64,000 bases of DNA from Thioalkalivibrio versutus (GTDB taxonomy: Bacteria > Pseudomonadota > Gammaproteobacteria > Ectothiorhodospirales > Ectothiorhodospiraceae). The notes under the pieces were generated by a model. That model was not told the DNA's origin and did no database searches. It was given only the letters and a program-made list of their open reading frames with translations. The translations under genes and the position numbers were made by a program. The stretch covers positions 77,466 through 141,465 of the forward strand of contig NZ_MVAR01000015.1 in the NCBI RefSeq assembly GCF_001999325.1, given 5' to 3'. Below, piece after piece: positions 27,000 to 36,814 of the stretch (its first letter is position 1; each line of letters begins with the position of its first letter).

Positions 27000-27691
27000 C
27001 GGCTTGCCTCGTCGTCCCCGTTGATCTCGCTGGTCGGGAGCGGTTCCGTGACGGAGCCGGTTTCCTCGGGCCGGGTCGCCAGCAATTCGTCACGGTGATG
27101 GTCGAAGTATTCCAGCGTGCGATAGACGGCGCGAACCACCGCACGCGGGGTAATGGTGGCCCCGGTGAACTGGTCGAAGACCCCGCCGTCCTTGCGCACG
27201 TGCCAGCCCTCGGCCGGTGGGTTGCCCAGTGAGCGCCCGTCGAAGCCGCGGATCCAGTCGGAGCGCTCGGCCTCGATGGCATCGCCCAGGCCCGGGGTCT
27301 CGCGGTGCGCGGAGACCCGCACGCCCTGGAGTTCGCCGTCGCGGTCGACGCCGATCAGCAGGTGGATATTGCCACTGTAGCCGTCCGGGGCGATCGCGGA
27401 GAAGACGATTCCAACCACCTCGTCCTCGGCATCGCGGGCGAACCAGACCGGCAGGGGGCCTCCACCCAGCAGCTCGTGGTGCAGATCGATGGTGTCGTGG
27501 ACCGGGTCGTTGCGGTAGTCGAGTTCCCCGGTCAGCTCCGCGATGCGGTTGCGATTGACCGCCATGCGGTTCTCCGCGATGCGCGCCTCGGTGGAGTCCT
27601 GTACCAGGGCGACGATGCCGGCCCCGGCGGCGGCAAACCCAGCGAGCAGGGCGGTCGCCAGCAGGATGTCCCGTGGCTTCAGGTTACCCAT
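26996..27691 (-). CDS. rnfG: Rnf complex subunit G (FMN-binding)
   Basis: A 231-residue protein with an N-terminal membrane helix (residues 8-28) and a periplasmic FMN-binding domain. The motif FTGATIT holds the flavinylated threonine, Thr181. It accepts electrons within the Rnf chain. Overlaps rnfD by eight bases and rnfE by four. Confidence 0.93.
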   Translation of the reverse strand: MGNLKPRDILLATALLAGFAAAGAGIVALVQDSTEARIAENRMAVNRNRIAELTGELDYRNDPVHDTIDLHHELLGGGPLPVWFARDAEDEVVGIVFSAIAPDGYSGNIHLLIGVDRDGELQGVRVSAHRETPGLGDAIEAERSDWIRGFDGRSLGNPPAEGWHVRKDGGVFDQFTGATITPRAVVRAVYRTLEYFDHHRDELLATRPEETGSVTEPLPTSEINGDDEASR

Positions 27692-28745
27692 GGCCGTCCC
27701 CCGGTGGCGGTCCGCGGCGCTCGCGCCCGAAGATGCGCGGGCGCGTCAGGTGGTCCAGGGTCGGGGCGACCATGTTCATCAACAGTACGGCGAAGGCGAC
27801 CGCATCCGGGTAGCCGCCCCAGGTGCGGATGACGAAGATCAGCAGGCCGATGCCGGCCCCGTAGAGGATGCGCCCCAGCGGGGTGGTGGAGGCGGACACC
27901 GGGTCGGTGGCGATGAAGAAGGCGCCGATGATCACCGCGCCGCTGAATACATGGAAGGCCGGCGAGGCGAAGGAGTCCGGGTCCAGCATCCAGAAGAAGC
28001 CGGCCGGGATCGCCACGCCCAGGATCACCGCCACCGGGATGTGCCAGTGGATGATCCGCCGGAACAACAGGTACAGCCCGCCGAGCAGGAAGAAATTGCC
28101 GATCCACTCCCAGCTGGTTTCGCTGAAGGTGCCGAACAGCGGGCTGGTGGTGAGCTCGTTGACCGTGCGCCCGGCGCCCAGGCCCTCGCGCATCGCATCC
28201 AGCGGTGTGGCGCGGGTGATGGCATCCCAGTCCATGGCGGCCGGGAGGCTGCCGGTGAGGACCGTTTGCAGCGTCTGCCCGAGGCCCAGCGACATCTCGG
28301 ACAGGGTGTCCGGGGCCGGCCACAGGGCCATTTCGCGCGGGAACGAGACCAGTACCACCACGTAGCCGACCATCGCCGGGTTGAACGGGTTGTAGCCCAG
28401 CCCGCCATACAGGTGCTTGGCGACGATGATGGCGAAGGCGATGCCGATCAGGGTGACCCAGACGGGTGTGAGCGGCGGTATCGCCAGCGCGAACAGCCAG
28501 CCGGTGACGATCGCCGAGTTGTCGCCCAGCGTGGGCATCACCGGGCGCTTGCGGGCGGCGACGATCGCGGCCTCGAAGGCCACCGCGAACAGCACCGCCA
28601 GGACCACATTGACCAGTACGCCCCAGCCGAAGAACCAGGCCATCGCGAGGGTGCCGGGCACCAGCGCCATCAGGACCTGCTGCATGACCCCGCCCACCGA
28701 GTGGGCCGGGATCATGTGCGGCGAGGATTCGGTGCGAAAGCGCAT
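27684..28745 (-). CDS. rnfD: Rnf complex subunit D (FMN-binding membrane subunit)
   Basis: A 353-residue polytopic protein. The segment ITRATPLDAMREG carries Thr180, which fits the covalent FMN threonine of the family; GYNPFNPAMVGYVV is also typical. Length equals that of E. coli RsxD. Its start overlaps the rnfC stop by one base. Confidence 0.93.
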   Translation of the reverse strand: MRFRTESSPHMIPAHSVGGVMQQVLMALVPGTLAMAWFFGWGVLVNVVLAVLFAVAFEAAIVAARKRPVMPTLGDNSAIVTGWLFALAIPPLTPVWVTLIGIAFAIIVAKHLYGGLGYNPFNPAMVGYVVVLVSFPREMALWPAPDTLSEMSLGLGQTLQTVLTGSLPAAMDWDAITRATPLDAMREGLGAGRTVNELTTSPLFGTFSETSWEWIGNFFLLGGLYLLFRRIIHWHIPVAVILGVAIPAGFFWMLDPDSFASPAFHVFSGAVIIGAFFIATDPVSASTTPLGRILYGAGIGLLIFVIRTWGGYPDAVAFAVLLMNMVAPTLDHLTRPRIFGRERRGPPPGDGHG

Positions 28746-30415
28746 CAGCGGTCGCCCGTGTCCGTGGAATCGCGTTCGCCGGATTGGGAGGGTTCGGTGT
28801 GCGTCTCGGGGGTGGCGGCCGCCTTGTCCGCTTGCTCGGTCGCCGCGCCTTCGACGGCGTCCCCGGCCTTGGCGGCCTTGCGCGCTCGGGCGCGCTCGAG
28901 CGCGGCCTGGATGGCGGCCTGTTTGTCGCTGTTTTCGTTACTGGCGCCGTCGGCGCTGCTGTCTTTCTTCTTGAGCGCGGCCTTCTTCTTGGCCATGCGT
29001 TCGGCCTTTTCGCGTTCCTCGCGCTCGATGCGTTCCTGGCGGAACTCGTAGCGTTCGCGCGCGATATCCGACTTCTGGCGCTCCTTCTCGCGCGCCCAGA
29101 TCTCGTTCTTGGCATAGCGGTAGTACTGCACCAGCGGGATGTTGCTGGGGCAGACATGCGCGCAGCAGCCACATTCGATGCAGTCGAACAGGCCGTACTC
29201 CTGGGTCGCGTCGAAGTCCTTGGCCCTGGCCTGCCAGTACAGCTGCTGCGGCAGCAGTTGCGCCGGGCAGACGGCCGCGCACTCGCCGCAGCGGATGCAG
29301 GGCATCAGCGGGCCGGGTGCGGGCGTGTCCTGCGGGCGGGTCGCCAGCAGGCAGTTGGTCCCCTTGATCACCGGGATGGCGTCGTCATGGACCGCGAAGC
29401 CCATCATCGGGCCGCCCATCACCAGGCGGTCCACGCCCTCGGCATAGCCACCGGCGGCGGCGATCACATCGGCGAACGGGGTCCCCAGCAGGGCCTCGAC
29501 ATTGCGCGGATGCTGCACGCCCGGCCCGGTGACGGTGACGATGCGCGACAATAGCGGGCGACCCTGGATCACCGCATCGCAGACCGCCTTGAAGGTACCC
29601 GGGTTGTTGCAGATCATCCCGATATCCGCCGGCAGGCCGCCGCTGGGGACCTCCTGGCCGGTGAGGACCTTGATCAGCTGGCGCTCGCCGCCGGTGGGAT
29701 AGATGGATGGCACCGAGACCAACTGGACCCGTTCGCGCAGTTCGCCGGGGAGGGTCTCGGTCAGTGCCCGCATGGCCTCCGGCATGTTGTCTTCCACCGC
29801 GAACAGTACGCGCTCCACACCCAGCAGGTGGGCGACGATGCGGATGCCCTCGAATACCGCCTCGGGGGCGCTGCGCAGCAGCGAGTCGTCGGCGCTGATG
29901 TAGGGTTCGCACTCGGCCCCGTTCACGATCAGCGTGTGGATGCGCTGGCCGGCGCGCGGATTGAGCTTGACCGCAGTAGGAAAGGCGGCTCCGCCCAGTC
30001 CGACGATCCCGGCATCGCGAATGCGTTGGCGCAGCTTGCGCGGGTCGCGGGTGTCCCAGTCCAGCCAGGGCTCCATGCGGGTTTCGCCCCAGTCGTCGCG
30101 GCCATCGCTTTGGATGGTCATGCAGGGGGCGCTGAGGCCCGAAGGGTGGGGTACCGCGTGGTCGGCGATCTCCACCACCTCGCCGGAGGTGGGGGCATGC
30201 ACGTGGGCTGCGATATAGCCCTTGGACTGGCCAATCCGCTGGCCCTTGGTCACACGGTCCCCGACTGCCACGCAGGGCTCCGCCGCCTCGCCGATATGCT
30301 GGCCCAGGGGGACGATCAGCCGGGACGGCACGCCCATCACCAGCACCGGGTCGCGGGTGCTGGCGTCGGTCTCTTCGGCCAGTTTCAGGCCCCCATGGAA
30401 GCGATGCAGCTTCAT
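28745..30415 (-). CDS. rnfC: Rnf complex subunit C (NADH/iron-sulfur)
   Basis: A 556-residue peripheral subunit with a Nuo51-like FMN/NADH domain (GLGGAAFPTAVKL near residue 140), an SLBB domain, and two [4Fe-4S] motifs, CIRCGECAAVCP and CIECGCCAHVCP, at about residues 375-430. The C-terminal 120 residues are Lys/Glu/Ala-rich and helical, shorter than the repeat-filled tail of E. coli RsxC. Separated from rnfB by 32 bases. Confidence 0.93.
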   Translation of the reverse strand: MKLHRFHGGLKLAEETDASTRDPVLVMGVPSRLIVPLGQHIGEAAEPCVAVGDRVTKGQRIGQSKGYIAAHVHAPTSGEVVEIADHAVPHPSGLSAPCMTIQSDGRDDWGETRMEPWLDWDTRDPRKLRQRIRDAGIVGLGGAAFPTAVKLNPRAGQRIHTLIVNGAECEPYISADDSLLRSAPEAVFEGIRIVAHLLGVERVLFAVEDNMPEAMRALTETLPGELRERVQLVSVPSIYPTGGERQLIKVLTGQEVPSGGLPADIGMICNNPGTFKAVCDAVIQGRPLLSRIVTVTGPGVQHPRNVEALLGTPFADVIAAAGGYAEGVDRLVMGGPMMGFAVHDDAIPVIKGTNCLLATRPQDTPAPGPLMPCIRCGECAAVCPAQLLPQQLYWQARAKDFDATQEYGLFDCIECGCCAHVCPSNIPLVQYYRYAKNEIWAREKERQKSDIARERYEFRQERIEREEREKAERMAKKKAALKKKDSSADGASNENSDKQAAIQAALERARARKAAKAGDAVEGAATEQADKAAATPETHTEPSQSGERDSTDTGDR

Positions 30416-30447
30416 AAGCGTATTCTAACGGTTCGCGGGCATCCGGC

Positions 30448-31032
30448 TCAGCCGGGCTGCCGCGAACCGTCCGCGATGACGTGGATGGGCCGTTCGATCG
30501 GCGAAGGGTCCGGCTCCGACCAGCGCCATTCGGTGATGTCGGTGCCGACCGGGACCATGGTGATGCAGTCCACCGGGCAGGGCTCGATGCACAGCTCGCA
30601 GCCGGTGCATTCTTCCTCGATCACGGTGTGCATCTGCTTGGCAGCCCCGAGAATTGCGTCCACCGGGCAGGCCTGGATGCACAGGGTGCAGCCGATGCAG
30701 ATGTTCTCGTCGATGATGGCGACGGCCTTTTCCTGTTCTTCTTCCTCCAGCGGTGTGGGCTCGCGGTCGAGCAGGTCCGCCAGGGCACGCACGGTCGCCT
30801 GGCCGCCGGGCGGACAGCGGTTGATGTCCGCCTCGCCCGCGGCGATGGCCTCGGCGTACGGGCGGCAGCCGGGATACGAGCACTGGCCGCACTGGGTCTG
30901 CGGCAGCAGGGCATCGATCTGATCGACGACTGGGTCCGCCTCCACGCGAAAGCGCTGCGCGGCGAAGCCCAGAATCACCCCGAATACGGCGGCCAGGCCG
31001 CCGATCGCGAGGATGGCGTACAGCACGCTCAC
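30448..31032 (-). CDS. rnfB: Rnf complex subunit B (ferredoxin-like)
   Basis: A 194-residue protein with an N-terminal membrane helix, a CGQCSYPGC four-iron domain (about residues 47-55) and a two-cluster ferredoxin domain with [12 protein letters not shown] and [12 protein letters not shown]. It is the electron entry or transfer subunit. GTG at 31032 overlaps the rnfA stop; a second GTG at 31026 is possible. Confidence 0.92.
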   Translation of the reverse strand: MSVLYAILAIGGLAAVFGVILGFAAQRFRVEADPVVDQIDALLPQTQCGQCSYPGCRPYAEAIAAGEADINRCPPGGQATVRALADLLDREPTPLEEEEQEKAVAIIDENICIGCTLCIQACPVDAILGAAKQMHTVIEEECTGCELCIEPCPVDCITMVPVGTDITEWRWSEPDPSPIERPIHVIADGSRQPG

Positions 31033-31607
31033 AGCCGAACCAGCCCGGAGAAGCCCATGAACCCCAGCGACATCAGCCCGGCGGTGATCATGGCGATCGC
31101 GCTGCCGCGGAACATCACCGGCACGTCGGCCACCGCGATCCGCTCGCGGATGGCGGAGAACAGGATCAGGACCAGCGAGAAACCGACCGCGGCGCCGAAG
31201 CCGTACAGGGCCGACTCGACGAAGTTGTGCGCCTCCTGGACGTTCAGCAGGGCGACGCCCAGCACCGCGCAGTTGGTGGTGATCAGAGGCAGGAAGATGC
31301 CCAGCACGTTGTACAGCAGGGGCGAGGTCTTGCGCACCACCAGCTCGGTGAACTGCACCACGGCGGCGATCACCAGGATGAAGGCGATGGTGCGCAGGTA
31401 CTCCAGCCCGAGCGGGAGCAGCAGGTACTCGTTGATCACGTAGGAGCTGACCGCGGACAACGTCAGCACGAAGGTCGTGGCCAGGCCCATGCCGGTGGCC
31501 GTCTCGACCTTGCGTGAGACCCCCATGAACGGGCACAGGCCCAGAAACTTCACCAGTACGAAGTTGTTCACGAGGATCGTACTGATGAGTATCAGGACGT
31601 ATTCCAC
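31029..31607 (-). CDS. rnfA: Rnf complex subunit A
   Basis: A 192-residue protein with six helices, paralogue of Rnf[13 protein letters not shown] near residue 20 and [13 protein letters not shown] near residue 108 supply the cysteines of the membrane iron-sulfur cluster. It begins with GTG and leads the rnf operon; the preceding 165 bases (31608-31772) hold its promoter, with TTGACC on the minus strand near 31630 as a possible -35. Confidence 0.92.
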   Translation of the reverse strand: MEYVLILISTILVNNFVLVKFLGLCPFMGVSRKVETATGMGLATTFVLTLSAVSSYVINEYLLLPLGLEYLRTIAFILVIAAVVQFTELVVRKTSPLLYNVLGIFLPLITTNCAVLGVALLNVQEAHNFVESALYGFGAAVGFSLVLILFSAIRERIAVADVPVMFRGSAIAMITAGLMSLGFMGFSGLVRL

Positions 31608-31772
31608 GTTAATTCCGAGTCGTCAGGTCAACAATACAGTATCCGGGAGTGGTACAGCGTACTCAACCCCGAGGGCTTCGTGGGTACCCGCTTTCTGCGG
31701 AGTGACCCCGTCTTTGGGCGGCTTCCAGGTGTGCGGCGGACAACCTTCTTGTCAGCGGTCCTGAGTAAGAGA

Positions 31773-32480
31773 CTAGTTGCCCTGCGCGCCCGCGGGCATG
31801 AGCGAGGTCAAGGACCGTACCGGATGCGCGTCCTGCGCATTCGGGTCGGCCTCGGGCCGGGCGGTCATTAGCCAGGCCTGGTGCGCGCAATCGAGCTCGT
31901 CGCCACGCGCGGACAGGACCAGCACCGTCTCGGGCGTGCGGCCGATCTCTTCCGCCAGACGGCGGTAACTGCCGGCATCCCGCCGGCCCCCGATCCGGGT
32001 ATCGAACAGCCCGTCCAGGCACTCTTCCACTTCCGGGTGCGGGCTGTGGCGCAGCCAGTCGCGCTGCACCGGGGCCGGGGTTGCGCCGAAACTGTAGAGG
32101 GCGACGCCGGCCGCGTGCAGGTGCACCAGGGCTTCGGCTGTGGCCGCGTCCAGTTGCGGCTGCAGCGCGCCGGCCTCCAGCGCGTCCGCCCAGACCATGC
32201 CCTGCAGTTGGCGCACCGGGGTAATGTCCTGGCCGCCGCGAATCCAGGCGCGGATCTGGGCGAGCAGGCCATCCGCGTCCAGCTCGCGCCCGGAGTAGGC
32301 GAGGATATCCGCCAGGGTGCGCTGTACCGCGGTGGACTCCGCGTGACGCTCGAGGAAGCCGGGCAGCGCCTCTTGGGCATGTGGCTCCAGCGTCTCGCGC
32401 AGCACGCCGGATGGGGCAAGGATCCCTTCGAAGGCCAGGATGATGGCCTGAGGCGCCGAATGCGCGGCAGAGGTGGCCAT
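31773..32480 (-). CDS. enolase-phosphatase MtnC-like protein lacking catalytic residues
   Basis: A 235-residue HAD-fold protein that follows mtnB, the usual place of MtnC (2,3-diketo-5-methylthiopentyl-1-phosphate enolase-phosphatase, methionine salvage). Known MtnC motifs are changed. Motif I DIEGT is AFEGI, with Ala22-region replacing the nucleophilic Asp. Motif II SSGS is SFGA. The motif III Lys is Arg (GGRRDAGSY). The motif IV LSD is LSA. The fold and spacing remain, including ELDCA and the final TARPE. It is therefore probably a pseudoenzyme or has a new role. The frame is intact without stops, so it is not an ordinary pseudogene. Start overlaps the mtnB stop by one base. Confidence 0.75.
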   Translation of the reverse strand: MATSAAHSAPQAIILAFEGILAPSGVLRETLEPHAQEALPGFLERHAESTAVQRTLADILAYSGRELDADGLLAQIRAWIRGGQDITPVRQLQGMVWADALEAGALQPQLDAATAEALVHLHAAGVALYSFGATPAPVQRDWLRHSPHPEVEECLDGLFDTRIGGRRDAGSYRRLAEEIGRTPETVLVLSARGDELDCAHQAWLMTARPEADPNAQDAHPVRSLTSLMPAGAQGN

Positions 32481-33100
32481 TACACGACGAGCTGGCGGGC
32501 CAGCGTCTCGCATTCGAACATGAACTCGAAGGCTTCGGTTCGCTGCATCGCCAGTTCTACGGTCTGACCCCAGGTGTAGAGGCCGTGCCCGTTGATCAGA
32601 TACCCGGCGAGCTCCGGATTGCGCGTCATGGCGGCGTCGACCTGGGCGGCCAGCTGCTGCATGTCCGGGTGATTGGCAAACACCGGGATCTGGAGGCCGC
32701 GCGAGGGGTGTTCGCAACCCGGGAGTTCGCGCAGGGCCTCGTAGTCGCGCAGCAGCAGCGTCCCGGCGACCTGGCGCGAAAGCACCGTGCCGTGGACGCT
32801 GTGCGTGTGCAGCACGGCCCCCAGCTTGGGGTCGTGGCGGTACATGATGATGTGCAGGAAGGTCTCGGGGCCGGGGTCTCCGCTGCCGGAGATCAGGTGG
32901 CCTTCCAGATCGACGACCATGAAGTCGTGCGCATCCAGCAGATCCTTGCCGCGCCCGGGAGCGGTAATGACAATGTGCTGGTCATCCAGGCGCGCGGAGA
33001 AGTGCCCGGTGCGCGCGGGGAGCCAGCCGCGTTCCGCGAGCTCGCGTCCGGCGTCGGCCAGCAGGCGGATCTGTGCTTTGAATTCGGGGCTTTGTTCCAT
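32480..33100 (-). CDS. mtnB: methylthioribulose-1-phosphate dehydratase
   Basis: A 206-residue class II aldolase-fold zinc enzyme of the methionine salvage pathway. Metal ligands appear in LHTHSVHGTVLS (about residues 98-109) and in the later GHGLYTWG. It begins NH2-MEQSPEFKAQIRLLADAGREL, typical of MtnB. Co-transcribed with the MtnC-like gene; mtnA and mtnD are not in the window. Confidence 0.92.
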   Translation of the reverse strand: MEQSPEFKAQIRLLADAGRELAERGWLPARTGHFSARLDDQHIVITAPGRGKDLLDAHDFMVVDLEGHLISGSGDPGPETFLHIIMYRHDPKLGAVLHTHSVHGTVLSRQVAGTLLLRDYEALRELPGCEHPSRGLQIPVFANHPDMQQLAAQVDAAMTRNPELAGYLINGHGLYTWGQTVELAMQRTEAFEFMFECETLARQLVV

Positions 33101-33201
33101 GCGTCCGGGGACCGAGAAAAGAGCGGCAGCTTACGCGAGCAACGGGCGCAAATCCATGGGCCGCGGGTGTTCTGCGTAAATCGCGCCGCCGGGGGCGGGC
33201 A

Positions 33202-35241
33202 CTACTTGACGCGCATGCCGGGCCGGGCGCCGTCATCCGGATTCAGGATGTACAGCTCCGAGCCGCCCGGGCCGGCGGCCAGCACCATGCCCTCGGAGAC
33301 GCCGAAGCGCATCTTGCGCGGGGCCAGGTTGGCGACCATCACGGTATGCCGACCGATCAAGTCCTCCGGCGCGTAGGCGGACTTGATGCCGGCGAATACC
33401 TGGCGCGTCTCGTCGCCGATGTCCAGGGTCAGCTTCAGCAGCTTGTCCGCGCCCTCGACGTGTTCGGCGTTGGCGATGCGCGCGATGCGCAGATCCACCT
33501 GGGCGAAGGTGTCGAAGTCGATGGTCGCGGCGATCGGATCCACGGTCGCCTCCGGGGCGGCGTTGTCGGTGGCGCTGGATGCCTCGGTCGCGGCCAGGGT
33601 GGCCTTCGACGCCTCCAGCAGCTTGTCGATGGTCTCCGCTTCGATGCGGGTCATCAGCGGCTTGAACTTCTGGATGCTGCGTCCGACCAGCGGCTCGCGG
33701 CTGGCCCAGCGGGTGTCTTCCAGGTTCAGGAACTCGGCGGCGTCGGCGGCGAGCTTTGGCAGCACCGGGGCGAGATAGACGATCAGGATCCGGAACAGGT
33801 CCAGCCCCTGGGTGTTGATCGCCTGGACCTCGGCCTCGCGGCCCTCCTGCTTCGCCAGGACCCAGGGTTGGGCCTCGTCGATGTACTGGTTGGCCTGGTC
33901 GGCCAGGGCCATGATGCGGCGCATCGCCTGGGCGAATTCGCGCTTCTCGAACGCCTCGGCAATCGCCTCGCCCTCGGCAACGAAGGCCTCGTGCAGGTCC
34001 GGGCGCGGGAGTTCCGCGGCCAGTTCGCCGTTGGAGCGCTTGTTGATGAAGCCGGCGCAACGGCTGGCGATGTTGACCACCTTGCCGACCAGGTCCGAGT
34101 TCACGCGCTGCACGAAGTCTTCGAAATTCAGGTCCAGGTCGTCGACGCTGTCGCCCAGCTTGGCGGCCAGGTAGTAGCGCAGGGATTCCGGGTTCAGGTG
34201 CTCCAGGTAGTCGCGGGCGCGGATGAAGGTGCCGCGCGACTTGGACATCTTCTGCCCGTTGACGGTCAGGAAGCCGTGGCAGAACACCGCCGAGGGGGTG
34301 CGATAGCCCGCACCGTGCAGCATGGCCGGCCAGAACAGGGTGTGGAAGTAGGCGATGTCCTTGCCGATGAAGTGATACAGCTCGGCGTCGGAGTCCGCCC
34401 CCCACCAGGCGTCGAAGTCCAGCCCCTGCTGCGCGGCGTAGGCGCGAAAGCTCGCCATGTAGCCGATCGGTGCGTCCAGCCAGACGTAGAAGTACTTGCC
34501 CGGCGCATCGGGGATCTCGAAGCCGAAGTAGGGTTTGTCGCGGGAGATGTCCCAGTCGCTGAGACCGGTGTCGAACCACTCGTCCAGCTTGTTGCGGATC
34601 GCGTCCTGCAGGCGTCCGGAGCGGGTCCATTCGCGCAGGAAGGCCTCGAAGTCGCCGAGCTTGAAGAAGTAGTGTTCGGAGGCGCGCGACTCCGGGCGCG
34701 CACCGCTGATCGCGGAGACCGGGTCCTTCAGGTCCAGCGGGCTGTAGGTCGCGCCGCAGGCCTCGCAGGAATCGCCGTACTGTTCCGCGGCGCCGCATTT
34801 GGGGCAGGTGCCCTTGATGAAGCGATCGGGCAGGAACATCCCGGCCTCGGGGTCATAGGCCTGGTCGATGGTGCGGGTCTCGATATGTCCGGCATCGCGC
34901 AGCGCGGTGTAGATCTGCCCGGCCAGCTCGCGGTTCTCGTCCGAATGGGTGGAGTGGTAGTGGTCGAACCCGATGCGGAAGTCGGCGAAGTCGGCCTCGT
35001 GCTCCTGGCGCACGCGGGCGATCAGTTCTTCCGGCTCGATGCCCTCGGCGCGCGCCTTGAGCATGATCGGCGTGCCGTGGGCGTCGTCCGCGCAGACATA
35101 GATGACCTCGTGGCCGCGCGAACGCTGGAAGCGCACCCAGATATCGGTCTGGATGTATTCCACCAGGTGGCCCAGGTGGATCGGGCCGTTGGCGTAGGGC
35201 AGGGCGCTGGTGACGAGGATCTTGCGCGGGGTATCGGTCAT
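33202..35241 (-). CDS. metG: methionyl-tRNA synthetase
   Basis: A 679-residue class I aminoacyl-tRNA synthetase. HIGH appears as GPIHLGH (residues 19-25); the zinc knuckle as CPKCG...CEACG (about residues 145-161); KMSKS is intact at about residue 333. The C-terminal 100 residues form the Trbp111-like tRNA-binding domain ([14 protein letters not shown]). The start at 35241 gives the standard N-terminus [20 protein letters not shown] (20 residues). Confidence 0.96.
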   Translation of the reverse strand: MTDTPRKILVTSALPYANGPIHLGHLVEYIQTDIWVRFQRSRGHEVIYVCADDAHGTPIMLKARAEGIEPEELIARVRQEHEADFADFRIGFDHYHSTHSDENRELAGQIYTALRDAGHIETRTIDQAYDPEAGMFLPDRFIKGTCPKCGAAEQYGDSCEACGATYSPLDLKDPVSAISGARPESRASEHYFFKLGDFEAFLREWTRSGRLQDAIRNKLDEWFDTGLSDWDISRDKPYFGFEIPDAPGKYFYVWLDAPIGYMASFRAYAAQQGLDFDAWWGADSDAELYHFIGKDIAYFHTLFWPAMLHGAGYRTPSAVFCHGFLTVNGQKMSKSRGTFIRARDYLEHLNPESLRYYLAAKLGDSVDDLDLNFEDFVQRVNSDLVGKVVNIASRCAGFINKRSNGELAAELPRPDLHEAFVAEGEAIAEAFEKREFAQAMRRIMALADQANQYIDEAQPWVLAKQEGREAEVQAINTQGLDLFRILIVYLAPVLPKLAADAAEFLNLEDTRWASREPLVGRSIQKFKPLMTRIEAETIDKLLEASKATLAATEASSATDNAAPEATVDPIAATIDFDTFAQVDLRIARIANAEHVEGADKLLKLTLDIGDETRQVFAGIKSAYAPEDLIGRHTVMVANLAPRKMRFGVSEGMVLAAGPGGSELYILNPDDGARPGMRVK

Positions 35242-35630
35242 TGCTTGGCTCGTTTGGGTGGCACCGGGCGCGGGTGCAGGGGCGCTATTGTCGGGTTTGG
35301 CTCGCGGGTTGTCGAGGCGTGCCAAGGGCTCCGGCATGTTGTCCACAGAAGTTGTGGATAACTCTGTGGGCAACCCGGTGGAATCGGTCGCCAGGCCTTG
35401 CCACACAAGGCCGCATGACAAATTGGTTAAAAAACGACCAACGCGTAGGAATGTAGGTAAAACAGTATCTTGAAGAACAATGGTGCAGCGACTTAGATGC
35501 TTGTGCGCCTATCTTGGCCGATGTTCCCTATCTTCAGGTCCTTTGTGCATAAAACCGTCGCAAGGGCCTTGACACCTGCCTTGATTCGCGCCTGGGGGGC
35601 TTCGGAAAGGACGGGTGGCTCGTGGTGCCA
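35242..35630. other. intergenic region between metG and apbC
   Basis: No gene is supported. The metG-proximal part holds three DnaA-box-like sequences (35339-35373). The part from about 35405 to 35480 is clearly richer in A and T than its surroundings and probably contains the metG promoter on the minus strand. From 35500 to 35630 nothing specific is seen, apart from an isolated TTGACA at 35569-35574 without a matching -10. Confidence 0.5.
35339..35373. promoter_or_regulatory. cluster of three DnaA-box-like sequences
   Basis: TTGTCCACA on the plus strand (35339-35347), a perfect TTATCCACA on the minus strand (35353-35361) and TTGCCCACA on the minus strand (35365-35373). All lie within 35 bases upstream of metG, next to an AT-richer stretch. 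They could be DnaA binding sites controlling metG or titrating DnaA. Confidence 0.5.
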
Positions 35631-35659
35631 TTGGCGTCGTGCACCGAGGCCAGTAGAAT
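35631..35659 (+). promoter_or_regulatory. sigma-70-type promoter of apbC
   Basis: TTGGCG (35631-35636), a 17-base spacer and TAGAAT (35654-35659). Transcription would start near 35666, about 30 bases before the apbC ATG. Confidence 0.65.
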
Positions 35660-35695
35660 CGCGCGATCACTCCCAACATCGGATGCCACGTACCC

Positions 35696-36787
35696 ATGGC
35701 CGAACTCGCGCGAGAGCAGATCGAAAACGCCCTGAAGACCGTTCAGGACAAGTACCTCGAGCAGGACCTGGTCGCCGCCGGCGAGGTCCGGGACATCCGC
35801 GTGGACGGTGCCCGTGCCGCGATCGATATCCAGATGGGGTATTCCGCTGCTGGGTACCACGACGAGCTGCGCGCCGCCATCCAGGGTGCCCTGGCGGGTG
35901 TGGCCGGGCTCGAGTCCTCCGAGGTCACCATCAGCACGAAGGTCACGACCCACGCGGTGCAGAAGAGCCTGAAGCCAATGGCGGGGATCAAGAACATCAT
36001 CGCCGTGGCTTCCGGCAAGGGCGGGGTGGGCAAGTCCACGACCGCGGTCAACCTGGCGCTGGCCCTGGTCGCCGAGGGCGCGCAGGTCGGTATCCTGGAT
36101 GCCGACATCTATGGCCCCAGCCAGCCGCGCATGCTGGGGATCAAGGACAAGCCGGAATCCAAGGACGGCAAGAGCATGGAGCCGCTGGAGCGCCACGGCG
36201 TGCAGGCGATGTCCATTGGTTTCCTGATCGACGAGGACACGCCAATGATCTGGCGTGGCCCGATGGTTACCCAGGCGCTGGAGCAGCTCCTGAACGAGAC
36301 CAACTGGAAGGAGCTGGACTACCTGATCATCGACCTGCCGCCGGGCACCGGTGACATCCAGCTAACCCTGTCGCAGAAGATCCCGGTCTCCGGTTCGGTG
36401 ATCGTGACCACGCCGCAGGACATCGCGTTGCTGGATGCGCGCAAGGGCCTGCGCATGTTCGAGAAGGTCGAGGTGCCGGTGCTCGGCATCATCGAGAACA
36501 TGAGCATCCACATCTGCTCGAAGTGCGGCCACGAGGAATACATCTTCGGCCAGGGCGGCGCCGAGGGCATGGCGGAGGAATACGGCGTGGATCTGCTGGG
36601 CGCACTGCCGCTGGACATCCGCATCCGCGAGCAGGCGGACGGTGGCGAACCCACCGTGGTCGCCGACCCGGAGGGCCGCATCACGGAGATCTACCGCGAG
36701 ATCGCACGGCGCACGGGTGCCAAGCTGGCTGAGCAGTCCAAGGACTACAGCAGCAAATTCCCCAACATCGTGATCCAGGACAACTGA
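35696..36787 (+). CDS. apbC: Mrp/ApbC iron-sulfur carrier ATPase
   Basis: A 363-residue P-loop protein that carries and inserts Fe-S clusters. The N-terminal 90 residues form a MIP18/DUF59-type domain. The deviant Walker A GKGGVGKST is at about residues 111-119, DADIYGPSQPRM follows, and the C-terminal CSKCGHEE motif (about residue 275) supplies the two cysteines that bridge a cluster between subunits. It leads a plus-strand run with dcd. Confidence 0.93.
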   Translation: MAELAREQIENALKTVQDKYLEQDLVAAGEVRDIRVDGARAAIDIQMGYSAAGYHDELRAAIQGALAGVAGLESSEVTISTKVTTHAVQKSLKPMAGIKNIIAVASGKGGVGKSTTAVNLALALVAEGAQVGILDADIYGPSQPRMLGIKDKPESKDGKSMEPLERHGVQAMSIGFLIDEDTPMIWRGPMVTQALEQLLNETNWKELDYLIIDLPPGTGDIQLTLSQKIPVSGSVIVTTPQDIALLDARKGLRMFEKVEVPVLGIIENMSIHICSKCGHEEYIFGQGGAEGMAEEYGVDLLGALPLDIRIREQADGGEPTVVADPEGRITEIYREIARRTGAKLAEQSKDYSSKFPNIVIQDN

Positions 36788-36814
36788 TCCGGTGCGCCAC
36801 CAGGGACAGGCCCA

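Noticed and set aside
31773-32480. Calling this gene functional mtnC
   Set aside because: The nucleophilic Asp and the other HAD catalytic residues are replaced.
33346-35361. Plus-strand open frame opposite metG
   Set aside because: Antisense to a complete methionyl-tRNA synthetase; composition and lack of motifs mark it as a shadow.
35339-35480. Chromosome replication origin
   Set aside because: Only three boxes, and none of the usual origin neighbours (dnaA, dnaN, gyrB, parAB, gidA) are present.
35569-35574. TTGACA as -35 of an apbC promoter
   Set aside because: No acceptable -10 at 16-18 bases; the TTGGCG/TAGAAT pair at 35631-35659 fits better.
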